Origin: Variovorax boronicumulans NBRC 103145
GTDB lineage: Bacteria; Pseudomonadota; Gammaproteobacteria; Burkholderiales; Burkholderiaceae_C
Assembly (NCBI RefSeq): GCF_001591345.1
Contig: NZ_BCUS01000009.1
Location: 1-64,000 of the forward strand
Reading direction: 5' to 3'
Length of the DNA: 64,000 nucleotides
The notes below the pieces were generated by a model. It made no database searches and had not been told where the DNA came from. It saw nothing but the letters and a program-made list of their open reading frames with translations. The stretch's first letter is position 1; each line of letters opens with the position of its first letter. The position numbers and the translations under genes are program-made. Below are positions 25,009 to 33,640 of the stretch, one piece after another.

Positions 25009-25698
25009 TCAGCGAATGATGGCGATTTTCTTGTGCAGGCGCTTCACCAGCCAGGAAAGGGCGTAGCACATGGCGAAGTACACGACCGCCGCCAGCAGGT
25101 AGGCCTCGATCGGACGGCCGAAGTTCTTGCCGGCCGTTTCGAAGCCCTTGAGCATGTCGTAGGCGCCGATGGCGTAGACCAGCGAGGTGTCCTGGAACAG
25201 GATGATGGTCTGCGTGAGCAGCACCGGCAGCATGTTGCGGAAGGCCTGCGGCAGCACCACGAGACGCATGTTCTGGCCGTAGGTCATGCCCACCGCCTGG
25301 CCCGCGTTCACCTGGCCGCGCGGGATCGACTGGATGCCCGCGCGCATGATCTCGGAGAAGTAGGCCGCCTCGAACGCCACGAAGGTGATCACCGCCGAAA
25401 TCTCGGAGCGGTAGTTCGAGCCGAGCGAACCGAACATCGAATAGAACGACGCCGGCACCAGCAGGAAGAACCACAGGATCACCATCACCAGCGGGATGCT
25501 TCGCATGCCGTTGACGTACAGCGCCGCGGGCGCATCGAGCCACTTCTTGCCCGACAGGCGCATGAGCGCCAGGATCGTGCCGAAGATCACGCCACCAATG
25601 GTGGCCACCACCGTCAGCATGATGCTGAAGTAGAAGCCCTTGATGACGAAGTTGCTGATGACGTCCCAGTTGTAGAAGGACAGGTCGAGATTCATCAT
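25009..25698 (-). CDS. gltK: Polar amino acid ABC transporter permease (GltK type)
   Basis: 229 residues with five or so membrane helices (SIMLTVVATIGGVIFGTILA and SIPLVMVILWFFLLVPASFY among them). It carries the EAA loop typical of the HisMQ family, EIMRAGIQSIPRGQVNAGQA followed by VGMTYGQNM, which contacts the ATPase. It pairs with the GltJ-type permease; the two genes are separated by a single base. Confidence 0.9.
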   Translation of the reverse strand: MMNLDLSFYNWDVISNFVIKGFYFSIMLTVVATIGGVIFGTILALMRLSGKKWLDAPAALYVNGMRSIPLVMVILWFFLLVPASFYSMFGSLGSNYRSEISAVITFVAFEAAYFSEIMRAGIQSIPRGQVNAGQAVGMTYGQNMRLVVLPQAFRNMLPVLLTQTIILFQDTSLVYAIGAYDMLKGFETAGKNFGRPIEAYLLAAVVYFAMCYALSWLVKRLHKKIAIIR

Positions 25699-25699
25699 G

Positions 25700-26431
25700 T
25701 CAGTGTCCTCCGCCGCCAGCGCTGGCCGAGACGATGAAGCCCGGCACGCGGGTCTTCTTCTCGATGAACGCCATGAGCCGGTTGATGGCCAGGGCCGACA
25801 CCACGTAGCACGCCGTCACCGCCAGGTAGACCTCGATGCCGCGCGAGGTTTCTTCCTGCGCCTGCATGGCGAACATGGTGAGTTCGGTGACCGACACGGC
25901 GAACGCGACGGACGAGTTCTTGAAGATGTTCATCGTCTCGCTCGTGAGCGGCGGGATGATGATGCGGTACGCCATCGGCAGGATCACGTAGCGGTAGTAC
26001 TGCGGCGTGGTGAAACCCACCGCCATGCCCGCGTAGCGCTGGCCCTTGGGCAGCGCCTGGATGCCGGAGCGCACCTGCTCGGCGATACGCGCCGAGGTGA
26101 AGAAGCCCAGTGCCAGCACCACGAGGATGAAGCTCGGCACGCCCTTCATCACGGGGATGAGCGCCGGAATCACGTGGTACCAGAGGAAGATCTGCACCAG
26201 CAGCGGGATGTTGCGAAAGAGCTCCACCCATGCATTGCCGAAGCGCACCAGCCACGGACTGTCGGGCAGCGTGCGGATGATGCCGATCAGCGAGCCCAGC
26301 ACCAGCGCGACGATCAGCGCCAGCAGCGCGACCGACACGGTCCAGCCCCAGGCCGAGAGCATCCATTGCAGGTAGCTCGGATATTCCCCCCCGGGGTCTT
26401 GCAGGAAGACCTGCCAATCCCAGTTTCCCAT
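25700..26431 (-). CDS. gltJ: Polar amino acid ABC transporter permease (GltJ type)
   Basis: 243 residues. After an aromatic N-terminus (MGNWDWQVFLQDPG) come membrane helices of the HisMQ family and the EAA loop EQVRSGIQALPKGQRYAGMA. The MGNWDW start and length match GltJ, which runs first in the gltJKL order. It lies 96 bases after the gltI stop, with a hairpin between. Confidence 0.9.
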   Translation of the reverse strand: MGNWDWQVFLQDPGGEYPSYLQWMLSAWGWTVSVALLALIVALVLGSLIGIIRTLPDSPWLVRFGNAWVELFRNIPLLVQIFLWYHVIPALIPVMKGVPSFILVVLALGFFTSARIAEQVRSGIQALPKGQRYAGMAVGFTTPQYYRYVILPMAYRIIIPPLTSETMNIFKNSSVAFAVSVTELTMFAMQAQEETSRGIEVYLAVTACYVVSALAINRLMAFIEKKTRVPGFIVSASAGGGGH

Positions 26432-26482
26432 GTGTGTTTACTCCTTCAGCTTCTTTTCGAAAAACCGTCCCTTGAAAAGAAA

Positions 26483-26504
26483 CGCCCACCGCGAAAGGTG
26501 GGCG
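26483..26504 (-). terminator. Hairpin between gltI and gltJ (attenuator or mRNA stabiliser)
   Basis: CGCCCACC and GGTGGGCG make a perfect 8-bp stem with a 6-base loop. On the minus strand it is followed by a T-rich stretch (TTTCTTTTC). It lies 24 bases after the gltI stop and 51 before gltJ, where such hairpins typically reduce downstream expression and protect the binding-protein message. Confidence 0.8.
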
Positions 26505-26527
26505 TCCATTCACGCAGCGACGCGCGC

Positions 26528-27427
26528 TTATTCCTTGGTGACGTACTCTTCGGCCGGCTTGTCGTTCGGGTTGGCCCACGCGTTCTTGGTGGCTTCGCCC
26601 AGCGGCAGGTTGATGGTCACGTTGGCCGGGGGAATCGGCTTGAGGAACCACTTGTCATACAGCTTGGCGAGTTCGCCCGACTTGGCCTGTGCCTTGATGC
26701 TGTCGTCCACGGCCTTCTTGAAGGCCGGGTCGTCCTTGCGGATCATGATGGCGATGGGCTCCACGGCCAGCACGTCGTTCAGGATCTTGTAGTCCTTGGG
26801 CGACTTCGACTTGGCGGCCAGGGCAGCCAGGATCGAGCCGTCCATCACGAAGGCGTCGGCACGGCCGGTTTCCAGCAGCAGGAAGCTGTCGGAGTGGTCC
26901 TTGCCGTAGACCTCCTTGAAGGTCAGGTTCTCGGCGCGCTTTTGCTTGCGCACGGTCTGCAGCGGCGTGGTGCCGGTGGTGGTGGCGACCGTCTTGTCCT
27001 TCAGGTCGGCCAGCGAGTTGATGCCCGAGTTGGCCTTGACGACGATCTTGGTTTCTTCGACGTAAGTGGTCACGCCGAAAGCCACGTCCTTCTGGCGGGT
27101 GGCGTTGTTGGTGGTGGAGCCGCACTCGATGTCCACGGTGCCGTTCTGCACGAGGGGGATGCGGTTCTGCGAAGTCACGGGCTGGTACTTGACTTCGAGC
27201 TTCTTGCCGGCGGCCTTCTCCAGGTCCTTGATGATGTTGGCGCAGACGTCGTAGTGGAAGCCGGTGTACTGGCCATTGCCGAGCGTGTACGAAAGGCCGG
27301 AGGACTCACGCACGCCTTCGGTGATGGTGCCCGAGGCCTTGATCTTGGCCAGGGTGTCATTGGCCTGTGCAAAGGCGCCGCTGGTGGCGAGCGCTGCGAC
27401 AGCCAATGCCAATACTTGTTTTTTCAT
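26528..27427 (-). CDS. gltI: Glutamate/aspartate ABC transporter substrate-binding protein (GltI type)
   Basis: 299 residues from ATG at 27427, with AGGAGC upstream; upstream in-frame extension has no coding character. Signal peptide MKKQVLALAVAALATSGAFA. The mature protein reads TLAKIKASGTITEGVRESSG, LSYTLGNGQYTGFHYDVC, then the domain-crossover VDIECGSTTNNATRQKDVAF (the SBP family 3 ligand region) and SGINSLADLKDKTVATTTGT. The CGSTTN motif is typical of GltI-type proteins. Confidence 0.93.
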   Translation of the reverse strand: MKKQVLALAVAALATSGAFAQANDTLAKIKASGTITEGVRESSGLSYTLGNGQYTGFHYDVCANIIKDLEKAAGKKLEVKYQPVTSQNRIPLVQNGTVDIECGSTTNNATRQKDVAFGVTTYVEETKIVVKANSGINSLADLKDKTVATTTGTTPLQTVRKQKRAENLTFKEVYGKDHSDSFLLLETGRADAFVMDGSILAALAAKSKSPKDYKILNDVLAVEPIAIMIRKDDPAFKKAVDDSIKAQAKSGELAKLYDKWFLKPIPPANVTINLPLGEATKNAWANPNDKPAEEYVTKE

Positions 27428-27819
27428 ACGAAAAGCTCCTGAGGGTGACTGAAACAAATAGAACGAAATTCTAGACACTCGCATTTTGCGGGATACCCGG
27501 ACCAACCCGGTGCATTCCACGGGCATCGCCGCCCGCCTCGCACCGGCTGCGCCCATCGGGGCGCCAGCCTGGTGCAATCCAGACATTTCGCATTGTCCGA
27601 CTTTCACTAAGCAGCCTTTGTGCCCGCGTTGGAGCGGCTGTGTGCGTGGTGCAAGCAGCGACCGGCGATCCCCGGCGTGCAACGGCCGAAAAAAACTGCC
27701 GCGACTGTAGTGGCGCCGTGGCCGGGCCGCCAATGCTGATTGCGGGGGGTCGTATGCGTGGTGCTTATAGATTGTGCAGCGCACAAATCCACAACCGTTC
27801 ACCATTCACACTCGCCCGC
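27428..27819. other. Promoter region of the glt operon
   Basis: 392 bases between the LysR regulator and gltI, both read on the minus strand. It should contain the gltI promoter; A/T-rich bases lie just upstream of gltI (about 27450-27490). A 15-bp palindrome (27772-27786) near its right end is listed separately. No gene was recognised. Confidence 0.5.
27772..27786. promoter_or_regulatory. Palindrome TTGTGCAGCGCACAA
   Basis: TTGTGC and GCACAA are perfect reverse complements around a 3-base centre, containing a T-N11-A pattern (27773-27785) as in LysR-type binding sites. It lies 34 bases after the LysR gene and about 345 bases upstream of gltI, so it could be a regulator site or part of a weak terminator. 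Confidence 0.4.
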
Positions 27820-28809
27820 TCACTGCGGCGGCTGGGTTCCAACCAGGTAGGACCACAGGGCGTCGGCCGTGCGCTTGGGCTGCAGGCTTTCGGACAGCCC
27901 GGCCCGGGCCGCCGAGCGGCCGGCGCCGCCCTTCACCGGGACCGGCGCGGTGGGCCGCTCGCGGTAGGCGCGGATTTCCATCTTGGCCTCCAGGCTGTCG
28001 ATCTCGGGCGGCAGCGCGCTCACCAGCTTGCGCGCCTTGATCTCCTTGCGCACCGCGCTCTGCGGCAGGAAGGCGATGCCGTGGCCTTCGAGCGCCATCA
28101 CCTTCAGGCCTTCGGCCATGTCGGTCTCGTAGACGCGGTCCAGGTGGATGGCGGTGCCCGACTCTTTCAGCAGCTGGTCGACCACGCGCCCGAGGTAGGC
28201 GCCCGGCGCATAGCCCAGGTAGGGCAACGGCTGGCCCGGGCGGCCCGGCAGCCGGTAGCGCGGCGCGCCCTCGGCATCGGCCTTGACCCAGGGGGCGACG
28301 GTTTCCTCGCCCAGGCTGACCATCTCGTACTTGGTGGCGTCCAGCTGCAGCGGCTGCGAGGGGTGGTGGTAGGCAATGAGCAGATCGCAGCTGCCCTCGA
28401 CCAGCCGCAGCACCGCGTCATGCACGTTGAGCGCGATGAGCCGGCTCTTGATCGGCCCGAAGTGCTCGCGCAGGCTGGTGACCCACGAGGGGAAGAAGGT
28501 GAAGGCCAGCGTGTGCGGCACGGCGATCTCGATCACGTCCTGGCCGGCGGCCGAGTGGCCGCGCAGCATGGCGCGCGTGCTCTGCAGCGACTGCAGCATC
28601 TCGATGGCCTGGCTGTACAGCGTCTGGCCCGCGGGCGTGAGGCGCGTGGGGTAGGAGCTGCGGTCGACCAGGTCGGTGCCGGCCCATCCCTCGAGCGCCT
28701 GGATGCGCCGCGAGAACGCCGGCTGCGTCACGTGCCTCAACTGGGCCGAGCGGCTGAAGCTGCGGGTTTCCGCCAAGCTGATGAAGTCTTCGAGCCACTT
28801 TGTTTCCAT
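27820..28809 (-). CDS. LysR family transcriptional regulator
   Basis: 329 residues. The helix-turn-helix at the N-terminus reads WLEDFISLAETRSFSRSAQL, RHVTQPAFSRRIQALEGWAG, LVDRSSYPTRLTPAG. The effector domain contains IEIAVPHTLAFTFFPSW, and the C-terminal tail is longer than usual (about 30 extra residues, low complexity). It lies upstream of the glt operon on the same strand and divergently from the amidase gene, so it could regulate either; by LysR habit the divergent amidase is the first candidate. Confidence 0.9.
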   Translation of the reverse strand: METKWLEDFISLAETRSFSRSAQLRHVTQPAFSRRIQALEGWAGTDLVDRSSYPTRLTPAGQTLYSQAIEMLQSLQSTRAMLRGHSAAGQDVIEIAVPHTLAFTFFPSWVTSLREHFGPIKSRLIALNVHDAVLRLVEGSCDLLIAYHHPSQPLQLDATKYEMVSLGEETVAPWVKADAEGAPRYRLPGRPGQPLPYLGYAPGAYLGRVVDQLLKESGTAIHLDRVYETDMAEGLKVMALEGHGIAFLPQSAVRKEIKARKLVSALPPEIDSLEAKMEIRAYRERPTAPVPVKGGAGRSAARAGLSESLQPKRTADALWSYLVGTQPPQ

Positions 28810-28870
28810 ACGCGGCGATTATGCGAGCGCCGCGCCATACTGGGCGCCCCCTCCTTTTCCCGCATGCGCC

Positions 28871-30313
28871 ATGCCTTTCGACGACCTGCCTGAGCTCAGC
28901 GCCACCGAACTTTCGCGCAAGATCGCGGCCCGCGACGTGTCCTGCCGCGAGGTGATGCAGGCGTCGCTCGCCCGCATCGATGCGCTCAACCCGCGCTTCA
29001 ACGCCATCGTCTCCCTGCGCGATGCGGCCCAACTGCTGGCCGAGGCCGACGAACGCGACGCCGAGCTGGCGCGCGGCGAACGGCGCGGCTGGATGCACGG
29101 CTTTCCGCTGGCCGTGAAAGACCTGAGCCACGCCGCCGGCCTGCCGACCACGATGGGCTCGCCGCTGTCGCCGCGTTCGCCCGCGCGCACCGACAGCCTG
29201 CATGTGGCGCGCATGCGCGCGGCCGGCGCCGTGGTCATCGGCAAGACCAACACGCCCGAGTTCGGGCTCGGCTCGCACACCTACAACACGGTGTTCGGCG
29301 TCACGCGCAATGCCTACGCGTCCGACCGCAGCGCGGGCGGCAGCAGCGGCGGCGCGGCCGTGGCGCTGGCCCTGGGCATGCTGCCCGTGGCCGACGGCAG
29401 CGACATGATGGGATCGCTGCGCAACCCCGCCGCCTTCAACAACGTGATCGGCCTGCGCCCGTCACGCGGCCGCGTGCCCGGCGACCCGGAGCAGGAACTC
29501 TTCTTCCAGCAGCTGGGCTGCGAGGGCCCGATGGGCCGCACCGTGGAAGACACGGCCCGGCTGCTGGCCGTGCAGGCGGGTTTCGACACGCGCGTGCCGC
29601 TGTCGTCGCCGCACGCCCTGCCCTCGCCCGACGACCTGCAGCTGGACGGCGACGGCCGCGGCCTGCGCATCGGCTGGCTCGGCAGCCTCTGGCCCGAGCT
29701 GCCGCTGGCGCCGGGCGTGCGCGAACTCGGCGAGCAGGCGCTCGGCACCTTCCGCACCATCGGCTGCGAGGTCGAGCCCTGCACGCTGGACGTGCCGCGC
29801 GAGCACAACTGGAGCGCCTGGCTGCGATTGAGGCAACTGCTGGTGGGCGGCAAGCTCGGCGCCTACCTGAGCGACCCGAAGCTGTTCGCCCAGCTCAAGC
29901 CCGAGGCGCAATGGGAGATCGAGCAGAGCCGGCACCTGGACGCCGCCTCGCTGTACCAGGCCTCGCACTACCGCTCGAACGTGTACCGCGCGTTCCTGAA
30001 GCTCTTCGAGCGCTTCGACTTCGTGGTCGCGCCGACGGCGCAGGTGTTCCCGTTCGATGCCGAGCTGCACTGGCCGGCCGAGGTGAACGGCGTGAAGAGC
30101 GACACCTACCACCGCTGGATGGAGATCGTCACGCCCTTCACGCTGGCGGGCCTGCCCACGCTCAACGTGCGTGCGGGCTTCGGCGACGGCGGGCTGCCGA
30201 TGGGGCTGCAGCTGGCGGGGCCGATCCATGCCGACCTCGACGTGCTGCGGCTGGGCCATGCCTACGACCAGGCCTGCGGCTGGGCGGCGCGGCGCCCGCC
30301 GGCCCTGTCCTGA
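28871..30313 (+). CDS. Amidase (amidase signature family)
   Basis: 480 residues from ATG 28871. The Ser-cisSer-Lys triad is visible: Lys83 in FPLAVKDLSHAAG, the cis-Ser in SAGGSSGGAAVAL (about 158) and Ser182 in GSDMMGSLRNPAAFNN. The family signature is slightly altered (MMGS where GGS is usual). It hydrolyses an amide to acid and ammonia; the substrate is unknown. Divergent from the LysR regulator; the two starts are 61 bases apart. Confidence 0.88.
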   Translation: MPFDDLPELSATELSRKIAARDVSCREVMQASLARIDALNPRFNAIVSLRDAAQLLAEADERDAELARGERRGWMHGFPLAVKDLSHAAGLPTTMGSPLSPRSPARTDSLHVARMRAAGAVVIGKTNTPEFGLGSHTYNTVFGVTRNAYASDRSAGGSSGGAAVALALGMLPVADGSDMMGSLRNPAAFNNVIGLRPSRGRVPGDPEQELFFQQLGCEGPMGRTVEDTARLLAVQAGFDTRVPLSSPHALPSPDDLQLDGDGRGLRIGWLGSLWPELPLAPGVRELGEQALGTFRTIGCEVEPCTLDVPREHNWSAWLRLRQLLVGGKLGAYLSDPKLFAQLKPEAQWEIEQSRHLDAASLYQASHYRSNVYRAFLKLFERFDFVVAPTAQVFPFDAELHWPAEVNGVKSDTYHRWMEIVTPFTLAGLPTLNVRAGFGDGGLPMGLQLAGPIHADLDVLRLGHAYDQACGWAARRPPALS

Positions 30314-30323
30314 TCGGTTCTGA

Positions 30324-31262
30324 TCAGATCGGCGTGAGCACGCCGCGCCCCGCGAAGTGCCCTTGGGCGTTCGCAAGGAAGTGGTCCACCGACTTCTGCG
30401 TGGCCTCGGGCGACCAGCCCGCCATGTGCGGCGTGAGCAGCACGTTGTCCAGACCGATGAGCGGCTCGGGGCGCTTGGGTTCGCTCTCGTACACGTCCAG
30501 GCCCGCGCCCGCGATGCGGCACTCGCGCAGCGCCTTCGCCAGCGCCTGGGTGTCGACCACGCTGCCGCGGCCGATGCTCACGAGATAACCCTGCGGCCCC
30601 AGCGCGTCGAGCACCTCGGCGTTGACCAGGTGCTTGGTCGCCGGCCCGCCCGGCGCGGCCAGCACCAGGAAGTCGGCCCAGGTGGCGAGCGACTTCAGGT
30701 CGTCGAAGTAGCGGTGCGTGGCGCCTTCGCGCGGCTTGCGGTTGTGATAGCCGATTTCCATGTCGAAGGCCGCCGCGCGCTTGGCGATCTTCTGGCCGAT
30801 GGTGCCCAGCCCCAGGATGCCGAGCTTCTTGCCCGACACGTTCGGCGGCTGCGGAATGGCTTCGCGCCACACGCCTTCGCGGCACAGCCGGTCGAGCGTG
30901 CGGAACTCGCGCACGATGCTGATCAGCAGGCCGAAGGCATGGTCGGCCACGCAGTCGTCGTTGGTGCCCGCGCCGTTGGCGGTGGCGATGCCGCGTGCGC
31001 GCGTGACCTCGAGCGGCACGCCTTCGTAGCCCGCGCCCATGCAGCAGACCAGTTCGAGCGCCGGCATGGCGTCGATCTCGGCGGGCGTGAGGCCGATGAC
31101 GCCGATGGTCAGCACCGCGCGGAACTTGGGGCCGTGCTCGGCGATGGCGGCGGCGCGCTGCGCGTCGCCGAAGGCGTAGGTCATGTCGTAGACCTCGGCA
31201 ATCTGGGCCTGGTGGGCGCTCGAGAGGCTGTTGAGCACCAGCAGGGGAATCTTGGTCGACAC
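30324..31262 (-). CDS. D-2-hydroxyacid dehydrogenase, GTG start
   Basis: 312 residues from GTG at 31262, preceded by AGGAG at a good distance. NAD-binding motif LGILGLGTIGQKIAKRAAAF, the catalytic arginine region VSIGRGSVVDTQAL, the Glu in GAGLDVYESEPKRP and the His in LLTPHMAGWSPE. The family includes glyoxylate/hydroxypyruvate and other 2-ketoacid reductases. It is convergent with the amidase, and the stops lie 10 bases apart. Confidence 0.9.
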   Translation of the reverse strand: MSTKIPLLVLNSLSSAHQAQIAEVYDMTYAFGDAQRAAAIAEHGPKFRAVLTIGVIGLTPAEIDAMPALELVCCMGAGYEGVPLEVTRARGIATANGAGTNDDCVADHAFGLLISIVREFRTLDRLCREGVWREAIPQPPNVSGKKLGILGLGTIGQKIAKRAAAFDMEIGYHNRKPREGATHRYFDDLKSLATWADFLVLAAPGGPATKHLVNAEVLDALGPQGYLVSIGRGSVVDTQALAKALRECRIAGAGLDVYESEPKRPEPLIGLDNVLLTPHMAGWSPEATQKSVDHFLANAQGHFAGRGVLTPI

Positions 31263-31311
31263 GTCTGAACTCCTGGGGTCGGTGAAAAGAAAGAAGGGGT
31301 GAATGATCGGG

Positions 31312-33147
31312 CTAGAGCATCGGCACTGCTTCGCTCTTCTGCAAAGCCCACATCTGGGCATAGCGGCCCTGCTGGGCCAGCAGATCGGCATGCGTGCCGC
31401 GCTCGACGATCACGCCCGACTCGAGCACCAGGATCTCATGCGCCTCGACCACGGTCGAGAGGCGGTGCGCGATGACCAGCGTGGTCTTGCCCTGCGCGGC
31501 GCTGCGCAGCTCGGACTGGATCGCGCGTTCGTTGGCCGAGTCGAGCGCCGAGGTGGCCTCGTCGAAGATCACGATCGGCGGGTTCTTCAAGAGCGTGCGC
31601 GCGATGGCCACGCGCTGCTTCTCGCCGCCCGAGAGCTTCAGGCCGCGCTCGCCCACCGTCGTCTCGTAGCCCTTGGGCGTGGCGGCGATGAAGTCGTGGA
31701 TGCGCGCGGCGCGCGCCGCCCCTTCGACCTCGTCGCGCGTGGCGCCGGGGCGGCCGTAGGCGATGTTGTATTCGACCGTGTCGTTGAACAGCACCGTGTC
31801 CTGCGGCACGATGCCGATGGCGCGGCGCACGCTGGCCTGCTGCACGGCGCGGATGTCTTCGCCGCCGATGGTGATGCGGCCCTGCTGCACGTCGTAGAAG
31901 CGGTACAAGAGGCGCGCCAGCGTCGATTTGCCCGAGCCCGAGGGGCCGACCACCGCCACCGTCTTGCCGGCCGGGATCTCGAAGCTCACGTGCTTGAGGA
32001 TCGGGCGATCGGGCTCGTAGGCGAAGCTCACGTCCTCGAAGCGGACGGTCGAGTCGGCGCCCGCCAGCGGCTGCGCGCCGGGCGCGTCGCGCACCTCGCG
32101 CTCCTTCTCCATCAGCACGAACATCTTGTCCAGGTCGGTCAGGCTCTGCTTGATCTCGCGGTAGATCACGCCCAGGAAATTGAGCGGAATGTAGAGCTGG
32201 ATCATGAAGGCGTTGACCATCACCAGGTCGCCCAGCGTCATGCGCCCTTCGACCACGCCCGAGGTGGCGCGCCACAGCATCAGCACCAGGCTCACGGCAA
32301 TCAGCAGCTGCTGGCCGGTGTTGAGCATGCTCAGCGTGCGCTGGCTCTTGATGGCGGCCTTGCGGTAGCGGTCGAGGCTGGCGTCGTAGCGCCTGGCCTC
32401 GAACTCCTCGTTGTTGAAGTACTTGACGGTCTCGTAGTTCAGCAGCGAATCGACCGCGCGGCTCTGGGCCATGGAGTCGAGCTCGTTCATGGTGCGGCGG
32501 AACTGGGTGCGCCACTCGGTCACGGTGACCGTGAAGACGATGTACAGCACCAGCGCCGCGCCCGTGATCCACACGAACAGCGCGTCGAACTTCACGCCCA
32601 GGATGGTCAGCACCAGCGTCAGCTCGATGATGGTGGGCACGATGCTGTACAGCGACATCGAAATGAGCGAATGCACGCCGCGCGTGCCGCGCTCGATGTC
32701 ACGCGTCATGCCGCCGGTCTGGCGCTCCAGGTGAAAGCGCAGGCTCAGCGCATGCAGGTGGCCGAACACCTGCAGCGCGATGCTGCGCGCCGCGCCCTCG
32801 GTGGCCTTGGCGAAGATCAGCTCGCGCAGCTCGTTGAAGAGCGAGGTCGAAAAGCGCAGCAGCCCGTAGGCCACCAGCAGCGCCATCGGCACGACGAGCA
32901 GCGCCTGCGCCATGTCGGGCTTGGGCGTCATCGTGTCGACGAGGTTCTTGAGCAGCACCGGCACGCCCACGTTCGCCACCTTGGCCGCGATCATGAAGCC
33001 GAGCGCGGCGATCACCCGCCACTTGTACTGCCAGAGGTAGGGAAACAGGCGGCGCAGGGTCGCCCAGTCGGAACGGTCGGAGCGCGCGGGCGGATGGCCG
33101 CCGGGCGCATGGGGAGAGGAGGAAAGGGCTTCGCCGCTTCGGCGCAT
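31312..33147 (-). CDS. ABC exporter, Atm1/HMT1-like fused permease-ATPase
   Basis: 611 residues from ATG at 33147; upstream in-frame sequence belongs to the divergent thioesterase gene. Six membrane helices (from WRVIAALGFMIAAKVANVGV), then the ATPase with Walker [30 protein letters not shown], signature LSGGEKQRVAIARTLLKNPP and DEATSALD. The NYETVKYFNNEEFEARRYD segment is the Atm1/HMT1 family mark; these export glutathione-linked persulfides or metal conjugates. The N-terminus is extended by about 30 residues of low complexity. Confidence 0.88.
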   Translation of the reverse strand: MRRSGEALSSSPHAPGGHPPARSDRSDWATLRRLFPYLWQYKWRVIAALGFMIAAKVANVGVPVLLKNLVDTMTPKPDMAQALLVVPMALLVAYGLLRFSTSLFNELRELIFAKATEGAARSIALQVFGHLHALSLRFHLERQTGGMTRDIERGTRGVHSLISMSLYSIVPTIIELTLVLTILGVKFDALFVWITGAALVLYIVFTVTVTEWRTQFRRTMNELDSMAQSRAVDSLLNYETVKYFNNEEFEARRYDASLDRYRKAAIKSQRTLSMLNTGQQLLIAVSLVLMLWRATSGVVEGRMTLGDLVMVNAFMIQLYIPLNFLGVIYREIKQSLTDLDKMFVLMEKEREVRDAPGAQPLAGADSTVRFEDVSFAYEPDRPILKHVSFEIPAGKTVAVVGPSGSGKSTLARLLYRFYDVQQGRITIGGEDIRAVQQASVRRAIGIVPQDTVLFNDTVEYNIAYGRPGATRDEVEGAARAARIHDFIAATPKGYETTVGERGLKLSGGEKQRVAIARTLLKNPPIVIFDEATSALDSANERAIQSELRSAAQGKTTLVIAHRLSTVVEAHEILVLESGVIVERGTHADLLAQQGRYAQMWALQKSEAVPML

Positions 33148-33189
33148 GGGGGACAATCGTGGGTGTTGTTGTTGCTTCAGATTGTGCCC

Positions 33190-33633
33190 ATGTCCTCCCC
33201 TTCCAGTGCCGCTTCCGCCGCAGCGGCCGCCGCCGCCACCCTCAAGAGCCTGCCCACCGACATGGAGCTGGTGCTCAAGGTCATCCCGATGCCGGCCGAC
33301 TGCAACGCCAACGGCGACATCTTCGGCGGCTGGGTCATGGCGCAGTGCGACCTGGCCGGCTCGGTGATCCCGGCGCGCTACGCCAAGGGCCGCCAGGCGA
33401 CGGTGGCGGTCAACGAGTTCATCTTCAAGCAGCCGGTGCGGCTGGGCGACATCCTCTCGTTCTATTCGAAGCTGGTGCGCTTGGGCCGCACCTCGATCAC
33501 CGTGACGGTCGAGGTGTTCGCCGAGCGCTTCCGCGCCCAGGGCGAGTACATCAAGGTGACGCAGGCCACCTTCACCTACGTCGCGATAGACGACAACGGC
33601 CGCCCCCGTCCCATCGAACAGCCGGCGGCCTGA
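33190..33633 (+). CDS. Acyl-CoA thioesterase, YciA-like hotdog protein
   Basis: 147 residues. After an Ala-rich start the hotdog domain reads VIPMPADCNANGDIFGGWVM, then AQCDLAGSVIPARYA, FIFKQPVRLGDILSFYSKLV and TSITVTVEVFAERFR. The NANGDIFGGW motif carries the catalytic Asp of YciA-type enzymes, which hydrolyse short and medium acyl-CoAs. Its start is only 42 bases from the start of the divergent ABC exporter, so their promoters overlap. Confidence 0.9.
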   Translation: MSSPSSAASAAAAAAATLKSLPTDMELVLKVIPMPADCNANGDIFGGWVMAQCDLAGSVIPARYAKGRQATVAVNEFIFKQPVRLGDILSFYSKLVRLGRTSITVTVEVFAERFRAQGEYIKVTQATFTYVAIDDNGRPRPIEQPAA

Positions 33634-33640
33634 GCCGCCT

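Noticed and set aside
31303..33189. Long plus-strand frame in front of the thioesterase gene
   Set aside because: It is the mirror of the ABC exporter on the other strand and consists of His/Arg/Ala-rich shadow translation; the hotdog protein starts at 33190.
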